This document shows, in pieces, positions 1-6,668 of a stretch of 64,000 nucleotides of DNA. The notes beneath the pieces are model-generated. The model saw only the letters and a list, made by a program, of their open reading frames with translations, had not been told where the DNA came from and made no database searches. The DNA is taken from assembly GCA_964487915.1 (NCBI GenBank), contig CAZASN010000003.1, positions 1 to 64,000 of the forward strand, read 5' to 3'. This DNA is from Proruminimicrobium sp964487915 (GTDB lineage Bacteria; Elusimicrobiota; Endomicrobiia; Endomicrobiales; Endomicrobiaceae). Numbering within the stretch: the first letter of the stretch is position 1; each line of letters opens with the position of its first letter. The position numbers and the translations under genes are program-made.

Positions 1-52
1 AGAAGGCGGAAGAACCGTAGGTTCAGGCGTTGTAACTGAAATAAAAGAATAA
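1..52 (+). CDS. tuf: Elongation factor Tu, C-terminal end (partial)
   Basis: The first 52 bases encode the last 16 residues of a protein ending EGGRTVGSGVVTEIKE and then a TAA stop. This is the conserved tail of EF-Tu domain 3, where most bacteria have a very similar REGGRTVGAGVV sequence. The rest of the gene lies before the window. EF-Tu brings aminoacyl-tRNA to the ribosome. The order tuf-rpmG-tRNA-Trp-secE-nusG-rplK-rplA is a classic bacterial arrangement and supports the call. Only the tail is visible, so nothing can be said about the GTPase domain. Confidence 0.85.
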   Translation, partial: EGGRTVGSGVVTEIKE

Positions 53-77
53 TCAGCTCAATATTGGAGAAAGTAAA

Positions 78-230
78 ATGGGTGACAGAGTAATAATAAC
101 GATGGCTTGTACTGAATGCAAAAACAGAAACTATTATTTTGCAAGAGGCAAGAAACAGGAAGGGAAGTTAGAAGTGAAAAAGTTTTGCAGAACCTGCGGA
201 AAACATGTTTTGCATAAAGAGACTAAATAA
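78..230 (+). CDS. rpmG: 50S ribosomal protein bL33
   Basis: A 50-residue basic protein starting at an ATG eight bases after a GGAGA ribosome binding site. It carries two cysteine pairs, CTEC near residues 11-14 and CRTC near 38-41, so it is the zinc-binding (C+) form of bL33. The length and the RVIITMACTECKNRNY start are typical for the family. bL33 sits near the E site of the large ribosomal subunit. It lies 25 bases after tuf and before tRNA-Trp and secE, as in many bacteria. The C+ form means that it contributes to the cell's zinc store; whether a zinc-free paralogue exists elsewhere cannot be seen here. Confidence 0.95.
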   Translation: MGDRVIITMACTECKNRNYYFARGKKQEGKLEVKKFCRTCGKHVLHKETK

Positions 231-245
231 GTTTAAATTTATTTT

Positions 246-275
246 CGGTTCTTCCGTTTTATAACGGAAGAACCG
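246..275 (+). terminator. Hairpin between rpmG and tRNA-Trp
   Basis: A perfect 11-bp inverted repeat (CGGTTCTTCCG and its complement) encloses an 8-base loop, and the stem can be extended by three weaker A-T or G-T pairs. It follows the rpmG stop by 15 bases and precedes tRNA-Trp by 15 bases. There is no good T-run after it, so it may act as an attenuator or as a cleavage site for tRNA release rather than as a full terminator. Confidence 0.5.
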
Positions 276-290
276 GAATTTAAAAGCCAT

Positions 291-361
291 GGGGGCATAG
301 GCTAACGGTAAACTTCTGGTCTCCAAAACCAGCTTTGTTGGTTCAAATCCAGCTGCCCCCG
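291..361 (+). tRNA. trnW: tRNA-Trp (anticodon CCA)
   Basis: The acceptor stem pairs GGGGGCA with TGCCCCC, leaving G as discriminator base. The anticodon stem CTGGT/ACCAG holds the loop CTCCAAA with anticodon CCA. The T arm GTTGG-TTCAAAT-CCAGC is regular. The D arm is poorly paired but has the expected length and a GG-containing loop. No CCA end is encoded, so the CCA-adding enzyme at 60189-61637 would be needed. Its place just before secE-nusG is widely conserved. Confidence 0.92.
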
Positions 362-393
362 CTTTATTAAAAAATATAAGTAGAGGATGAAAT

Positions 394-591
394 ATGTCTT
401 TTTTTAACAGTGCAATTCAGTTTTTTAAAGAAGCTTATGTTGAATTAACGAAAGTTACATGGCTTGGCAAAAAAGAAGTTGTCGCAACGACGGTAGTCGT
501 TATTATTTTTATTATAATACTTTCTATTTTTGTCAGTTTTGTTGATTTAATATTGTCGACAATTTTAGGCATAATATTAAAATTGGGGTAA
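394..591 (+). CDS. secE: Preprotein translocase subunit SecE
   Basis: A 65-residue protein with one membrane segment at about residues 29-60, preceded by the family signature region FFKEAYVELTKVTWLGKKEV, where the conserved KVTWP-type motif appears as KVTWLGKKE. SecE clamps the two halves of the SecY channel. The short single-helix form is the usual one outside Enterobacteria. A GAGGA ribosome binding site precedes the ATG. It stands directly after tRNA-Trp and three bases before nusG, so the two are almost certainly co-transcribed. Confidence 0.95.
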   Translation: MSFFNSAIQFFKEAYVELTKVTWLGKKEVVATTVVVIIFIIILSIFVSFVDLILSTILGIILKLG

Positions 592-594
592 AAA

Positions 595-1125
595 ATGGCT
601 AATCAATGGTACGTTGTCCACACGTATTCCGGACATGAAGATAAGGTAAAAAACAGTATTGAAAGAACCGTAGAAAATTTGGGAATGAAAAATATGATCT
701 CTCAGGTTTTGGTTCCTACAGAAGAAGTTGTTTCGGTAAAAAATAACAAGAGAAAAATCAGAAAGAAAAAATTTTATCCGGGTTATGTTTTTATTGAAAT
801 GACTATAAACAACGAAACTTACTGGCTTATAAGAAATACAACCGGCGTAACCGGATTTTTAGGCGGAGTAAAACCTATTCCGATGGCTGAAAATGAAGTT
901 GCGAACTTAATCAATGCCATAGTAAATCCGGACAGCGCAAAACCGAGACCGGCTGTTATGTTTGAAAGAGAAGAAAACGTAAGAATAGCGGAAGGTCCGT
1001 TTAAACATTTTATAGGCGTTGTTGAGGAAATAAATCAGGAAAAGGGAAAACTGAAAGTTATGGTTACGATTTTCGGAAGACCTACTCCTGTAGAACTTGA
1101 TTTTTTACAGGTTGAAAAGATATAA
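595..1125 (+). CDS. nusG: Transcription termination/antitermination factor NusG
   Basis: A 176-residue protein with an N-terminal NGN domain (start NQWYVVHTYSGHEDKV, residues 3-18, and the FYPGYVFIEM strand near 61-70) and a C-terminal KOW domain (about residues 125-176; GPFKHFIGVVEEI). NusG binds RNA polymerase and joins it to Rho or the leading ribosome. The length is standard for the family. The ribosome binding site lies inside the end of secE. Downstream come paired inverted repeats and then rplK, the usual order. Confidence 0.97.
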   Translation: MANQWYVVHTYSGHEDKVKNSIERTVENLGMKNMISQVLVPTEEVVSVKNNKRKIRKKKFYPGYVFIEMTINNETYWLIRNTTGVTGFLGGVKPIPMAENEVANLINAIVNPDSAKPRPAVMFEREENVRIAEGPFKHFIGVVEEINQEKGKLKVMVTIFGRPTPVELDFLQVEKI

Positions 1126-1137
1126 CCTGTTATAATA

Positions 1138-1200
1138 TTTTTTGCCGTGTTACGACGGTAAAAAACAAGTATTTTTAAATTTGCTCTGAATTTAAAAATA
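1138..1200 (+). promoter_or_regulatory. Two successive inverted repeats in the nusG-rplK gap
   Basis: The first stem (1138-1148 with 1155-1165, six-base loop) pairs TTTTTTGCCGT with ACGGTAAAAAA through one G-T pair. The second (1170-1181 with 1189-1200, seven-base loop) is a perfect 12-bp repeat of TATTTTTAAATT. They fill the leader of rplK-rplA. In E. coli this leader binds ribosomal protein L1 for feedback control, but I do not see a clear L1-site sequence here. The stems could equally be an attenuator or a partial terminator. The structure is seen; the role is inferred. Confidence 0.45.
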
Positions 1201-1230
1201 CAAACATTGTAAAAATTAGGAGAAAATAAA

Positions 1231-1662
1231 ATGCCACCAAAGAAAGTTAAAACGCAAATTAAATTACAAATACCCGCCGGAGCAGCAAATCCTGCGCCGC
1301 CTGTAGGACCGGCTCTCGGACAGCAGGGCGTAAATATAATGGATTTCTGCAAACAGTTTAACGAAAGAACAAAAAAAATGGAACAAGGTATGGCGACGCC
1401 TGTAGTTATAACGGTGTATGAAGACAGATCTTTTACGTTTATCACAAAAATGCCTCCGGTTCCGGCATTAATAAAAAAAGCCGCAGGAGTAGCGACGGCT
1501 TCCGGAACGCCTAACAAAAATAAAGTCGGCTCTATAACGGCAAAACAAGTTGAAGAAATAGCAAAACAAAAAATGCCTGACTTAAACGCAATAGATTTGG
1601 AAGGCGCAAAACTGATGGTTGAAGGAACGGCAAGAAGCATGGGAATTGAAGTAAAAAAGTAA
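1231..1662 (+). CDS. rplK: 50S ribosomal protein uL11
   Basis: A 143-residue protein with the family start KVKTQIKLQIPAGAANPAPP and the motif VGPALGQQGVNIMDFCKQFN (residues 25-44), which packs against 23S rRNA in the GTPase centre. The C-terminal RNA-binding half holds the ATASGTPNKNKVGSIT segment. Length is standard. A TTAGGAGAAAA ribosome binding site precedes the ATG. It is followed by rplA after 62 bases. Confidence 0.97.
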   Translation: MPPKKVKTQIKLQIPAGAANPAPPVGPALGQQGVNIMDFCKQFNERTKKMEQGMATPVVITVYEDRSFTFITKMPPVPALIKKAAGVATASGTPNKNKVGSITAKQVEEIAKQKMPDLNAIDLEGAKLMVEGTARSMGIEVKK

Positions 1663-1675
1663 GACTTTAAATAAA

Positions 1676-1713
1676 GTGGGAGCGGTATTTTAATATTGCC
1701 GCAATTGTACCAC
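1676..1713 (+). promoter_or_regulatory. Stem-loop before the rplA ribosome binding site
   Basis: A GTGG/CCAC outer pair (1676-1679 with 1710-1713) encloses a GCGGTA/TGCCGC stem (1682-1687 with 1697-1702). The outer stem ends directly at the CAGGAG ribosome binding site of rplA, so folding could affect rplA translation. This is only an observation on pairing; the rRNA-like site for L1 is not recognisable to me. Confidence 0.3.
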
Positions 1714-1724
1714 AGGAGAAAAAA

Positions 1725-2408
1725 ATGGCAAAAAGATTTAATGAAGTATCAAAACTGGTGGATATAAATAAATTATATTCCGTCAACGAAGCGGCGGCTT
1801 TAATAAAACAAACCGCAAAAGCAAAATTTGATGAATCGGTTGAGGTTCATGTACGTCTCGGAATTGACCCGAAAAAAAGCGATCAAAGCGTAAGAGGCAC
1901 CGTTTCTCTTCCTAACGGAATAGGAAAAACCAGAAAAGTTGTGGTTATAGCAAAAGGCGAAAAACAAAACGAAGCTAAAAATGCCGGAGCAGACGCTTTC
2001 GGCTCAAATGATATAATTGACGAAATAGCAAAAGGCTGGCTTGATTTTGATATTTTGGTCGCAACACCCGATACAATGAAAGACTTGTCAAAAGTCGCAA
2101 AAATATTAGGTCCTAAAGGTTTAATGCCTAATCCTAAATCAGGAACTGTTACGTTTGATATAGAGCAAACGGTTAAAGATTTGAAAAAAGGAAGAGTTGA
2201 ATATAAAAATGACGCTTACGGAATAATACATTGCGCCGTAGGCAAAGCTTCTTTTGAAGCCGAAAAAATCGCCGAAAACATAAAATCTCTTCTTGAAGCC
2301 GTACAAAAGTCGAAACCGTCAGTATCAAAAGGACAGTATATAAAAAGTATTTCGGTATCTTCAACGATGGGACCGGGCATATATATAGATCACAATCAGA
2401 AATTTTAA
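1725..2408 (+). CDS. rplA: 50S ribosomal protein uL1
   Basis: A 227-residue protein with the uL1 landmarks: the start AKRFNEVSKLVDINKLYSV, the segment LGIDPKKSDQSVRGTVSLP (about residues 45-63) and LGPKGLMPNPKSGTVT (about 128-143). uL1 forms the mobile stalk at the ribosomal E site and in many bacteria represses its own operon. Strong CAGGAG site. A clear terminator follows 26 bases after the stop, so this transcription unit ends here and does not run into rplJ-rplL as in many bacteria. Confidence 0.97.
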   Translation: MAKRFNEVSKLVDINKLYSVNEAAALIKQTAKAKFDESVEVHVRLGIDPKKSDQSVRGTVSLPNGIGKTRKVVVIAKGEKQNEAKNAGADAFGSNDIIDEIAKGWLDFDILVATPDTMKDLSKVAKILGPKGLMPNPKSGTVTFDIEQTVKDLKKGRVEYKNDAYGIIHCAVGKASFEAEKIAENIKSLLEAVQKSKPSVSKGQYIKSISVSSTMGPGIYIDHNQKF

Positions 2409-2433
2409 TATTCCGGTTTAAATATATATTCAA

Positions 2434-2476
2434 CAAAAACAAGAAGATATCACTTTTTCGGGTCTTCTTGTTTTTG
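2434..2476 (+). terminator. Intrinsic terminator after rplA
   Basis: A perfect 14-bp stem (2434-2447 with 2463-2476) with a 15-base loop; the distal arm ends in a T5 run. It closes the secE-nusG-rplK-rplA unit. Confidence 0.8.
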
Positions 2477-2515
2477 CAGTTTTAGGCAGTTAAAAAAAGT
2501 TGTAAAGAGTCTATT

Positions 2516-3445
2516 ATGAAAAAATTTAAAAAAGATTTATTGTCTATATACGATTTAGACATGCAGCAGATATGGTCGCTTATCGGTAAAGCCTTAAAAC
2601 TTAAAAAATCGGGATATACCGATAAATTTAAAGGTAAAGTTTTCGGCCTTATATTTGAAAAACCTTCTACAAGAACAATGGTCTCGTTTTCTACGGCAAT
2701 CGCACAAGCCGGCGGAACTCCTCTTGTTCTGGATCCTCAAAAATTACAAACTAAACGTGGCGAATCTGTTTCAGACACGGCAAAAGTTTTGTCAAGATAT
2801 CTTGACGGAATCATTATAAGGGCATTTAAACATGAATATGTTGAAGAATTCGCAAAATGTTCTACTATTCCTGTAATAAACGCTTTAACCGATGCGGAGC
2901 ATCCGTGCCAGATATTGGGCGATTTGATGACGATTATTGAAAAATTTAATATAAAATCATTCAAAGAATTAAAAAAGTTAAAAATCACTTTTGTAGGCGA
3001 TGCCAATAATGTGGCGAATTCGTGGCTTGCCTTATCGGCGGTTCTCGGGCTTAATTTAACTTTACTGGGAGCAAAACAATATGCTCCGAAAAAAGATTTA
3101 TTGGACAAAGCTTTAATTACGGCAAAAAAAACAAATGCTGTAATAAATGTTTCAACTGATTTGGACGATATTAAAAATTCAGACGTTATTTATACAGACG
3201 TCTGGACTTCAATGGGAGCCGAAAAAGAAGAAAAGAAAAGAATAAAAGCTCTGAGTCCTTATCAGGTTAATCTCAATATGCTGAAAAAAGCAAATAAAAA
3301 CTGCATAGTAATGCATTGTCTGCCTGCCGTGAGAGACGAGGAAATATCAACGGAAGTTATGAATATTCAGGAAACAAATATACTTGATCAGGCGGAAAAC
3401 AGACTTCATATACAAAAAGCGATATTGCTTGAACTTGCAAAATAA
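2516..3445 (+). CDS. argF: Ornithine carbamoyltransferase
   Basis: A 309-residue protein that makes citrulline from ornithine and carbamoyl phosphate. The carbamoyl-phosphate loop STRT is at residues 51-54, HPCQ at 129-132 and HCLP with the catalytic cysteine at 267-270, all as expected for ornithine rather than aspartate carbamoyltransferases. The length is standard. It stands alone between two terminators with no other arginine gene nearby, so the direction (synthesis or arginine deiminase-type breakdown) cannot be read from context. The ribosome binding site is weak (TAAAGAG). Confidence 0.93.
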   Translation: MKKFKKDLLSIYDLDMQQIWSLIGKALKLKKSGYTDKFKGKVFGLIFEKPSTRTMVSFSTAIAQAGGTPLVLDPQKLQTKRGESVSDTAKVLSRYLDGIIIRAFKHEYVEEFAKCSTIPVINALTDAEHPCQILGDLMTIIEKFNIKSFKELKKLKITFVGDANNVANSWLALSAVLGLNLTLLGAKQYAPKKDLLDKALITAKKTNAVINVSTDLDDIKNSDVIYTDVWTSMGAEKEEKKRIKALSPYQVNLNMLKKANKNCIVMHCLPAVRDEEISTEVMNIQETNILDQAENRLHIQKAILLELAK

Positions 3446-3464
3446 AAATAATATATAAACCGGG

Positions 3465-3489
3465 TTCAAAACCGTATTTCGGTTTTGAA
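3465..3489 (+). terminator. Hairpin after argF
   Basis: A perfect 10-bp stem (TTCAAAACCG with its complement, loop TATTT), 20 bases after the argF stop. It has no T-run of its own and lies just before the stronger terminator at 3508-3544, so the two probably act together. Confidence 0.5.
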
Positions 3490-3507
3490 GATTTGTGAAA
3501 TGGTTGG

Positions 3508-3544
3508 GTCACCATTTGGATTTTATCCGAATGGTGGCTTTTTT
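3508..3544 (+). terminator. Intrinsic terminator between argF and the GT2-HAD gene
   Basis: A 14-bp stem with two G-T pairs (3508-3521 with 3525-3538), three-base loop, directly followed by T6 at 3539-3544. A textbook intrinsic terminator ending the argF transcript. Confidence 0.85.
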
Positions 3545-3555
3545 CTTGAAACTTG

Positions 3556-3569
3556 AAGGAGGTTGATCC
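3556..3569 (+). promoter_or_regulatory. Extended ribosome binding site
   Basis: The sequence AAGGAGGTTGATCC ends directly at the ATG at 3570. It equals the full complement of the usual 16S rRNA 3' tail (AAGGAGGTGATCC) except for one extra T. This is far longer than the AGGAG or GAGGA sites of the other genes here. Either it gives very strong initiation or it is a chance match; the immediate contact with the ATG makes the second half unlikely to pair during initiation. Confidence 0.5.
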
Positions 3570-4862
3570 ATGAAAATAAGCTGCGTAATACCTGCGTTTA
3601 ATGAAGAATCTACGATTATTTCTCTTATACGAAACGTAAAGAAAGTAGAGTCTATAAATGAAATTATTGTCGTTGACGACGGTTCTGACGACAATACTTA
3701 TAATTTTGCAAAATCTGAAAATGTAACCGTTTTGAAACATTCTAAAAATAAAGGGAAAGGCGCCTCAATAAAAACCGGAGCGGCGCATGCTTCCGGCGAA
3801 ATAATACTTTTTCTGGACGCCGATTTGTCAAATATATCTCCGAAAAAAATAGCGTCTTTGCTTCAACCGATTGAAAATGACGACGCCGATTTGGTTAAAG
3901 CTTCTTTTTCACGAGCAAGAGGAAGAGTCACGGAACTTGTCGTTAAACCGCTTTTTCAGGTAATAATGCCGTTCTTAAATTTTAACCAGCCGTTAAGCGG
4001 ACAATTTGCCATAAAATCTTATCTTATGAAAGAATTGGCAATTGACGATAAATGGGGGGTTGATATTCAAATTCTGCTTCAATCGGTGAAAAAAGGACTT
4101 CGCATTATGGAAGTTGATATAGGCAAACTAATACATAAAAAGCAACCTATTGAAAATCTTGCAATAATGTCAGAACAGGTCATTAAATCAATTCTATCGG
4201 AAATAGGAATGATAGCAAATAAACATAAACTTATTATTTTTGATTTTGACAAAACGCTTATACAAGAAAGCAGCATTGAAATTTTTGCAAGCCAGTTCGG
4301 TTTTACGAAAACGCTCAACGATCTTAGATACAAATACAGACAGCATATTATAAGAGACTCTGAAATCACTCTTACTCTTGCGCAGTTTTTTAAGGGTAAA
4401 ACTGATGCCGATTTAAAACCCGTTTACGGCAAACTGCACCTTCAGGACAATATAATCAAAGTTATTGAACGGCTTAAAAAAAGAAGATACGAACTTGCGG
4501 TAGTTTCTCACGCTTTTTCGCCTGTTGTTTTTTATTTTACGGAATTGCTCGGAATTCCCAAAGAAAACGTTATATGCCCCGTTCTTTTAAAAAATAAAAA
4601 AGGCGTTTACAACGGCGAAGTTCTTGCAAAAACACATCACAACGCCTCATGCTGCGACAATATAATCTGCAAGGGAGACGCTGCGACCGAATTAATGGCG
4701 AAACTTGACGTTAAACCTGAGGAATGCATTGCAGTAGGAGACGGACGGTCCGACGAATGCCTGTTCAGAGTTTCCGGTCTTGCTTTGGCGTATAAACCTG
4801 CTCAAAAAATCGGAGACATAACAATATCTCACATGAGCGAGATTTTAATATATGCAGAATAA
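3570..4862 (+). CDS. Bifunctional GT2-type glycosyltransferase / HAD phosphatase fusion
   Basis: A 430-residue soluble protein with two enzymes. Residues 1-205 are a family-2 glycosyltransferase fold: VIPAFNEESTI start, DDGSD at 36-40, metal-binding DAD at 83-85, and QPLSGQ at 140-145 followed by WGVDIQ, which resembles glucosyl-3-phosphoglycerate synthases. Residues 221-430 are a HAD phosphatase of the phosphoserine-phosphatase type: DFDKT at 225-229, Ser313, Lys368 and GDGRSD at 390-395. A transferase making a sugar-phosphate product fused to a phosphatase suggests a two-step route, for example to glucosylglycerate. That route is inference: fused mannosylglycerate enzymes are known but use a different transferase family. 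Isolated by terminators upstream; no membrane segments. Confidence 0.75.
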   Translation: MKISCVIPAFNEESTIISLIRNVKKVESINEIIVVDDGSDDNTYNFAKSENVTVLKHSKNKGKGASIKTGAAHASGEIILFLDADLSNISPKKIASLLQPIENDDADLVKASFSRARGRVTELVVKPLFQVIMPFLNFNQPLSGQFAIKSYLMKELAIDDKWGVDIQILLQSVKKGLRIMEVDIGKLIHKKQPIENLAIMSEQVIKSILSEIGMIANKHKLIIFDFDKTLIQESSIEIFASQFGFTKTLNDLRYKYRQHIIRDSEITLTLAQFFKGKTDADLKPVYGKLHLQDNIIKVIERLKKRRYELAVVSHAFSPVVFYFTELLGIPKENVICPVLLKNKKGVYNGEVLAKTHHNASCCDNIICKGDAATELMAKLDVKPEECIAVGDGRSDECLFRVSGLALAYKPAQKIGDITISHMSEILIYAE

Positions 4863-4867
4863 ACAGA

Positions 4868-4896
4868 TTGTATTAACTTTTAAAATTTAGTATAAT
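4868..4896 (+). promoter_or_regulatory. Promoter of the rpsB operon
   Basis: TTGTAT (4868-4873), 17-base spacer, TATAAT (4891-4896). The start of transcription would be near 4903, giving a leader of about 130 bases before rpsB. Confidence 0.75.
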
Positions 4897-4902
4897 TTTC
4901 GC

Positions 4903-5033
4903 CAAGTTTAGTCTGAGAAGCTAAATACACACACAAACGGATTATTCAACGGTCCCTATTAAGGGGTTGAATTCGGAAGTTTGTGGAGGCATTCTTTTTA
5001 GAATGGAAAAAAACCAAAGGAGAGTAAGAGAGT
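4903..5033 (+). promoter_or_regulatory. Structured 5' leader of rpsB
   Basis: Four pairings fill this leader: TTTAG/CTAAA (4907-4911 with 4921-4925); CACAAAC/GTTTGTG (4932-4938 with 4979-4985); nested inside it TTCAAC/GTTGAA plus CCC/GGG (4945-4956 with 4963-4971); and CATTCT/AGAATG with loop TTTT (4990-4995 with 5000-5005). Long rpsB leaders that bind S2 for feedback control are known in several phyla. Here the pairing is seen in the sequence and the S2 role is inferred. Confidence 0.55.
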
Positions 5034-5807
5034 ATGGCAAACGTAACGATGAAGTCATTGTTGGAATCAGGCGTTCATTTCGGACATCAGACCAGAAGAT
5101 GGAACCCGAAAATGGGAAAATTTATTTTCGGAAGCAGAAACAAAATCCACATTATTGACCTTCAAAAAACTTTGAAGGAACTCAAAAAGATTTATAAAGT
5201 CGTAAGAGATTTTTCCGCAGAAGGAAAAGAATTCCTTTTTGTAGGAACTAAAAAACAGGCTCAGGAACCCATTAAGGAAGAAGCATTAAGATGTGGTTCT
5301 TATTTTGTTTCCGACAGATGGCTCGGCGGCACTCTTACAAACTACGATACGCTAAAAAAATCCATAGCAAGACTTAAAGAACTTGAAGCAATGAAAGAAA
5401 ACGGAATTTTTAAAGTCCTTTCAAAAAAAGAACAATCTCAAAAAGAAAAAGAAAGAATAAAACTTGAAAAGTCCTTGGAAGGCTTGAAAAATATGTCAAA
5501 ACTTCCGGACGTAATGTTTATTATAGACCCCGTTGAAGAAGCAACCGCGCTTGCAGAGGCGAAAAAACTCGGCATTCCGGTAGTTGCGGTTTGCGATACA
5601 AACTGTGATCCCGATTTAATAGATTATCCCGTACCGGGAAATGACGACGCAATAAGAGCCGTAAAACTTTTCTGCTCAGTTATAGCCGATGCGGTATTGG
5701 AAGGAAAGGGAATTGAAAACAAACAGGAAAACGCCGAAAACCCGATAGAAGAAGTTGCGGAAGCAAAACCGGCTGTTGAAGAAAAAAAAGAAGAAACAAT
5801 TCAATAA
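5034..5807 (+). CDS. rpsB: 30S ribosomal protein uS2
   Basis: A 257-residue protein with the uS2 landmarks SLLESGVHFGHQTRRWNPKM near residues 8-27, LFVGTKKQAQ and SDRWLGGTLTN. It binds the 30S body and is needed for S1 binding. A lysine- and glutamate-rich tail of about 30 residues (after residue 226) is longer than in E. coli but common in related bacteria. AAAGGAGAG site before the ATG. First gene of a long run through tsf, pyrH and frr into isoprenoid and phospholipid genes. Confidence 0.97.
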   Translation: MANVTMKSLLESGVHFGHQTRRWNPKMGKFIFGSRNKIHIIDLQKTLKELKKIYKVVRDFSAEGKEFLFVGTKKQAQEPIKEEALRCGSYFVSDRWLGGTLTNYDTLKKSIARLKELEAMKENGIFKVLSKKEQSQKEKERIKLEKSLEGLKNMSKLPDVMFIIDPVEEATALAEAKKLGIPVVAVCDTNCDPDLIDYPVPGNDDAIRAVKLFCSVIADAVLEGKGIENKQENAENPIEEVAEAKPAVEEKKEETIQ

Positions 5808-5819
5808 GGAGAATTTAAA

Positions 5820-6668
5820 ATGTCAGTTGAACTTATATCAAAACTCAGAGAAATGACGGGCGCAGGAATAAAAGACTGCAATAACGCCCTTAAAGAAGCA
5901 AATAACGATATCGAGCAGGCAGTTAAAATATTAAGAGAAAAAGGAATAGCTTCGGCCGTAAAAAGAGCCGACAGATCCGCAAAACAGGGCACAGTAGTAG
6001 CAAGAATAAGCGCGGATAAAAAAACAGGAGTTCTTGTTGAATTAAACTGTGAAACCGATTTCGTAGCAAAAACGGACAACTTCAAAAAACTTGCAAATGA
6101 CATTGCCGTTCATGTTGAAAAATCAAGTTCGCAGGATAATATACTTGAACAGAAATATGACGCAGCCCAAACCGTAAAAGATCTTATAACCAACGCAATC
6201 GCCACGATAGGAGAAAATATAGTTTTAAAAAGAGCCGTTAAATTTACTTCAACCGGCGTTATAAGTTCTTATATTCACGGAGAATTCGGCACGCTCGGCG
6301 TTTTGGTAAATTTTGAATGCAGCGATGAAGTAGCAAAATCGGAAAAATTCCAAACATTAACAAAAGAAATAGCGATGCAGATCGCGGCCGTAAGTCCCTC
6401 TTATGTAAAAAGAGACCAGGTTCCGCAGGAAGAATTGGCTAAAGAAAAAGAAATTTACGTTAAACAGTTGCAGGAAGAAGGGAAACCGGCAAATATAATT
6501 GAAAAAATAGTAGTAGGAAAATTAGATAAGTATTATTCTCAGGTATGTCTGATTGAACAGCCTTATATGAGAGATACGACCGGTAAACAGAAAGTTCAGG
6601 AAATTATAAATCAGGCCGGTGCAGGAATTTCAGTAAAAGAATTCGCAAGATTTAAAATAGGTGAATAA
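5820..6668 (+). CDS. tsf: Elongation factor Ts
   Basis: A 282-residue nucleotide-exchange factor for EF-Tu. The N-terminal UBA-like domain reads LISKLREMTGAGIKDCNNAL (residues 5-24) and the core motif GVLVELNCETDFVAKTDNF is at about 70-88, both diagnostic. Length is normal for the bacterial family. Twelve bases after rpsB with an AAGGAG site; its stop overlaps the pyrH start by one base. Confidence 0.97.
   Translation: MSVELISKLREMTGAGIKDCNNALKEANNDIEQAVKILREKGIASAVKRADRSAKQGTVVARISADKKTGVLVELNCETDFVAKTDNFKKLANDIAVHVEKSSSQDNILEQKYDAAQTVKDLITNAIATIGENIVLKRAVKFTSTGVISSYIHGEFGTLGVLVNFECSDEVAKSEKFQTLTKEIAMQIAAVSPSYVKRDQVPQEELAKEKEIYVKQLQEEGKPANIIEKIVVGKLDKYYSQVCLIEQPYMRDTTGKQKVQEIINQAGAGISVKEFARFKIGE

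Noticed and set aside
4967..5158. A 63-codon frame overlapping the rpsB start
   Set aside because: It lies across the structured leader and the first rpsB codons in another frame; the conserved S2 start explains the region.
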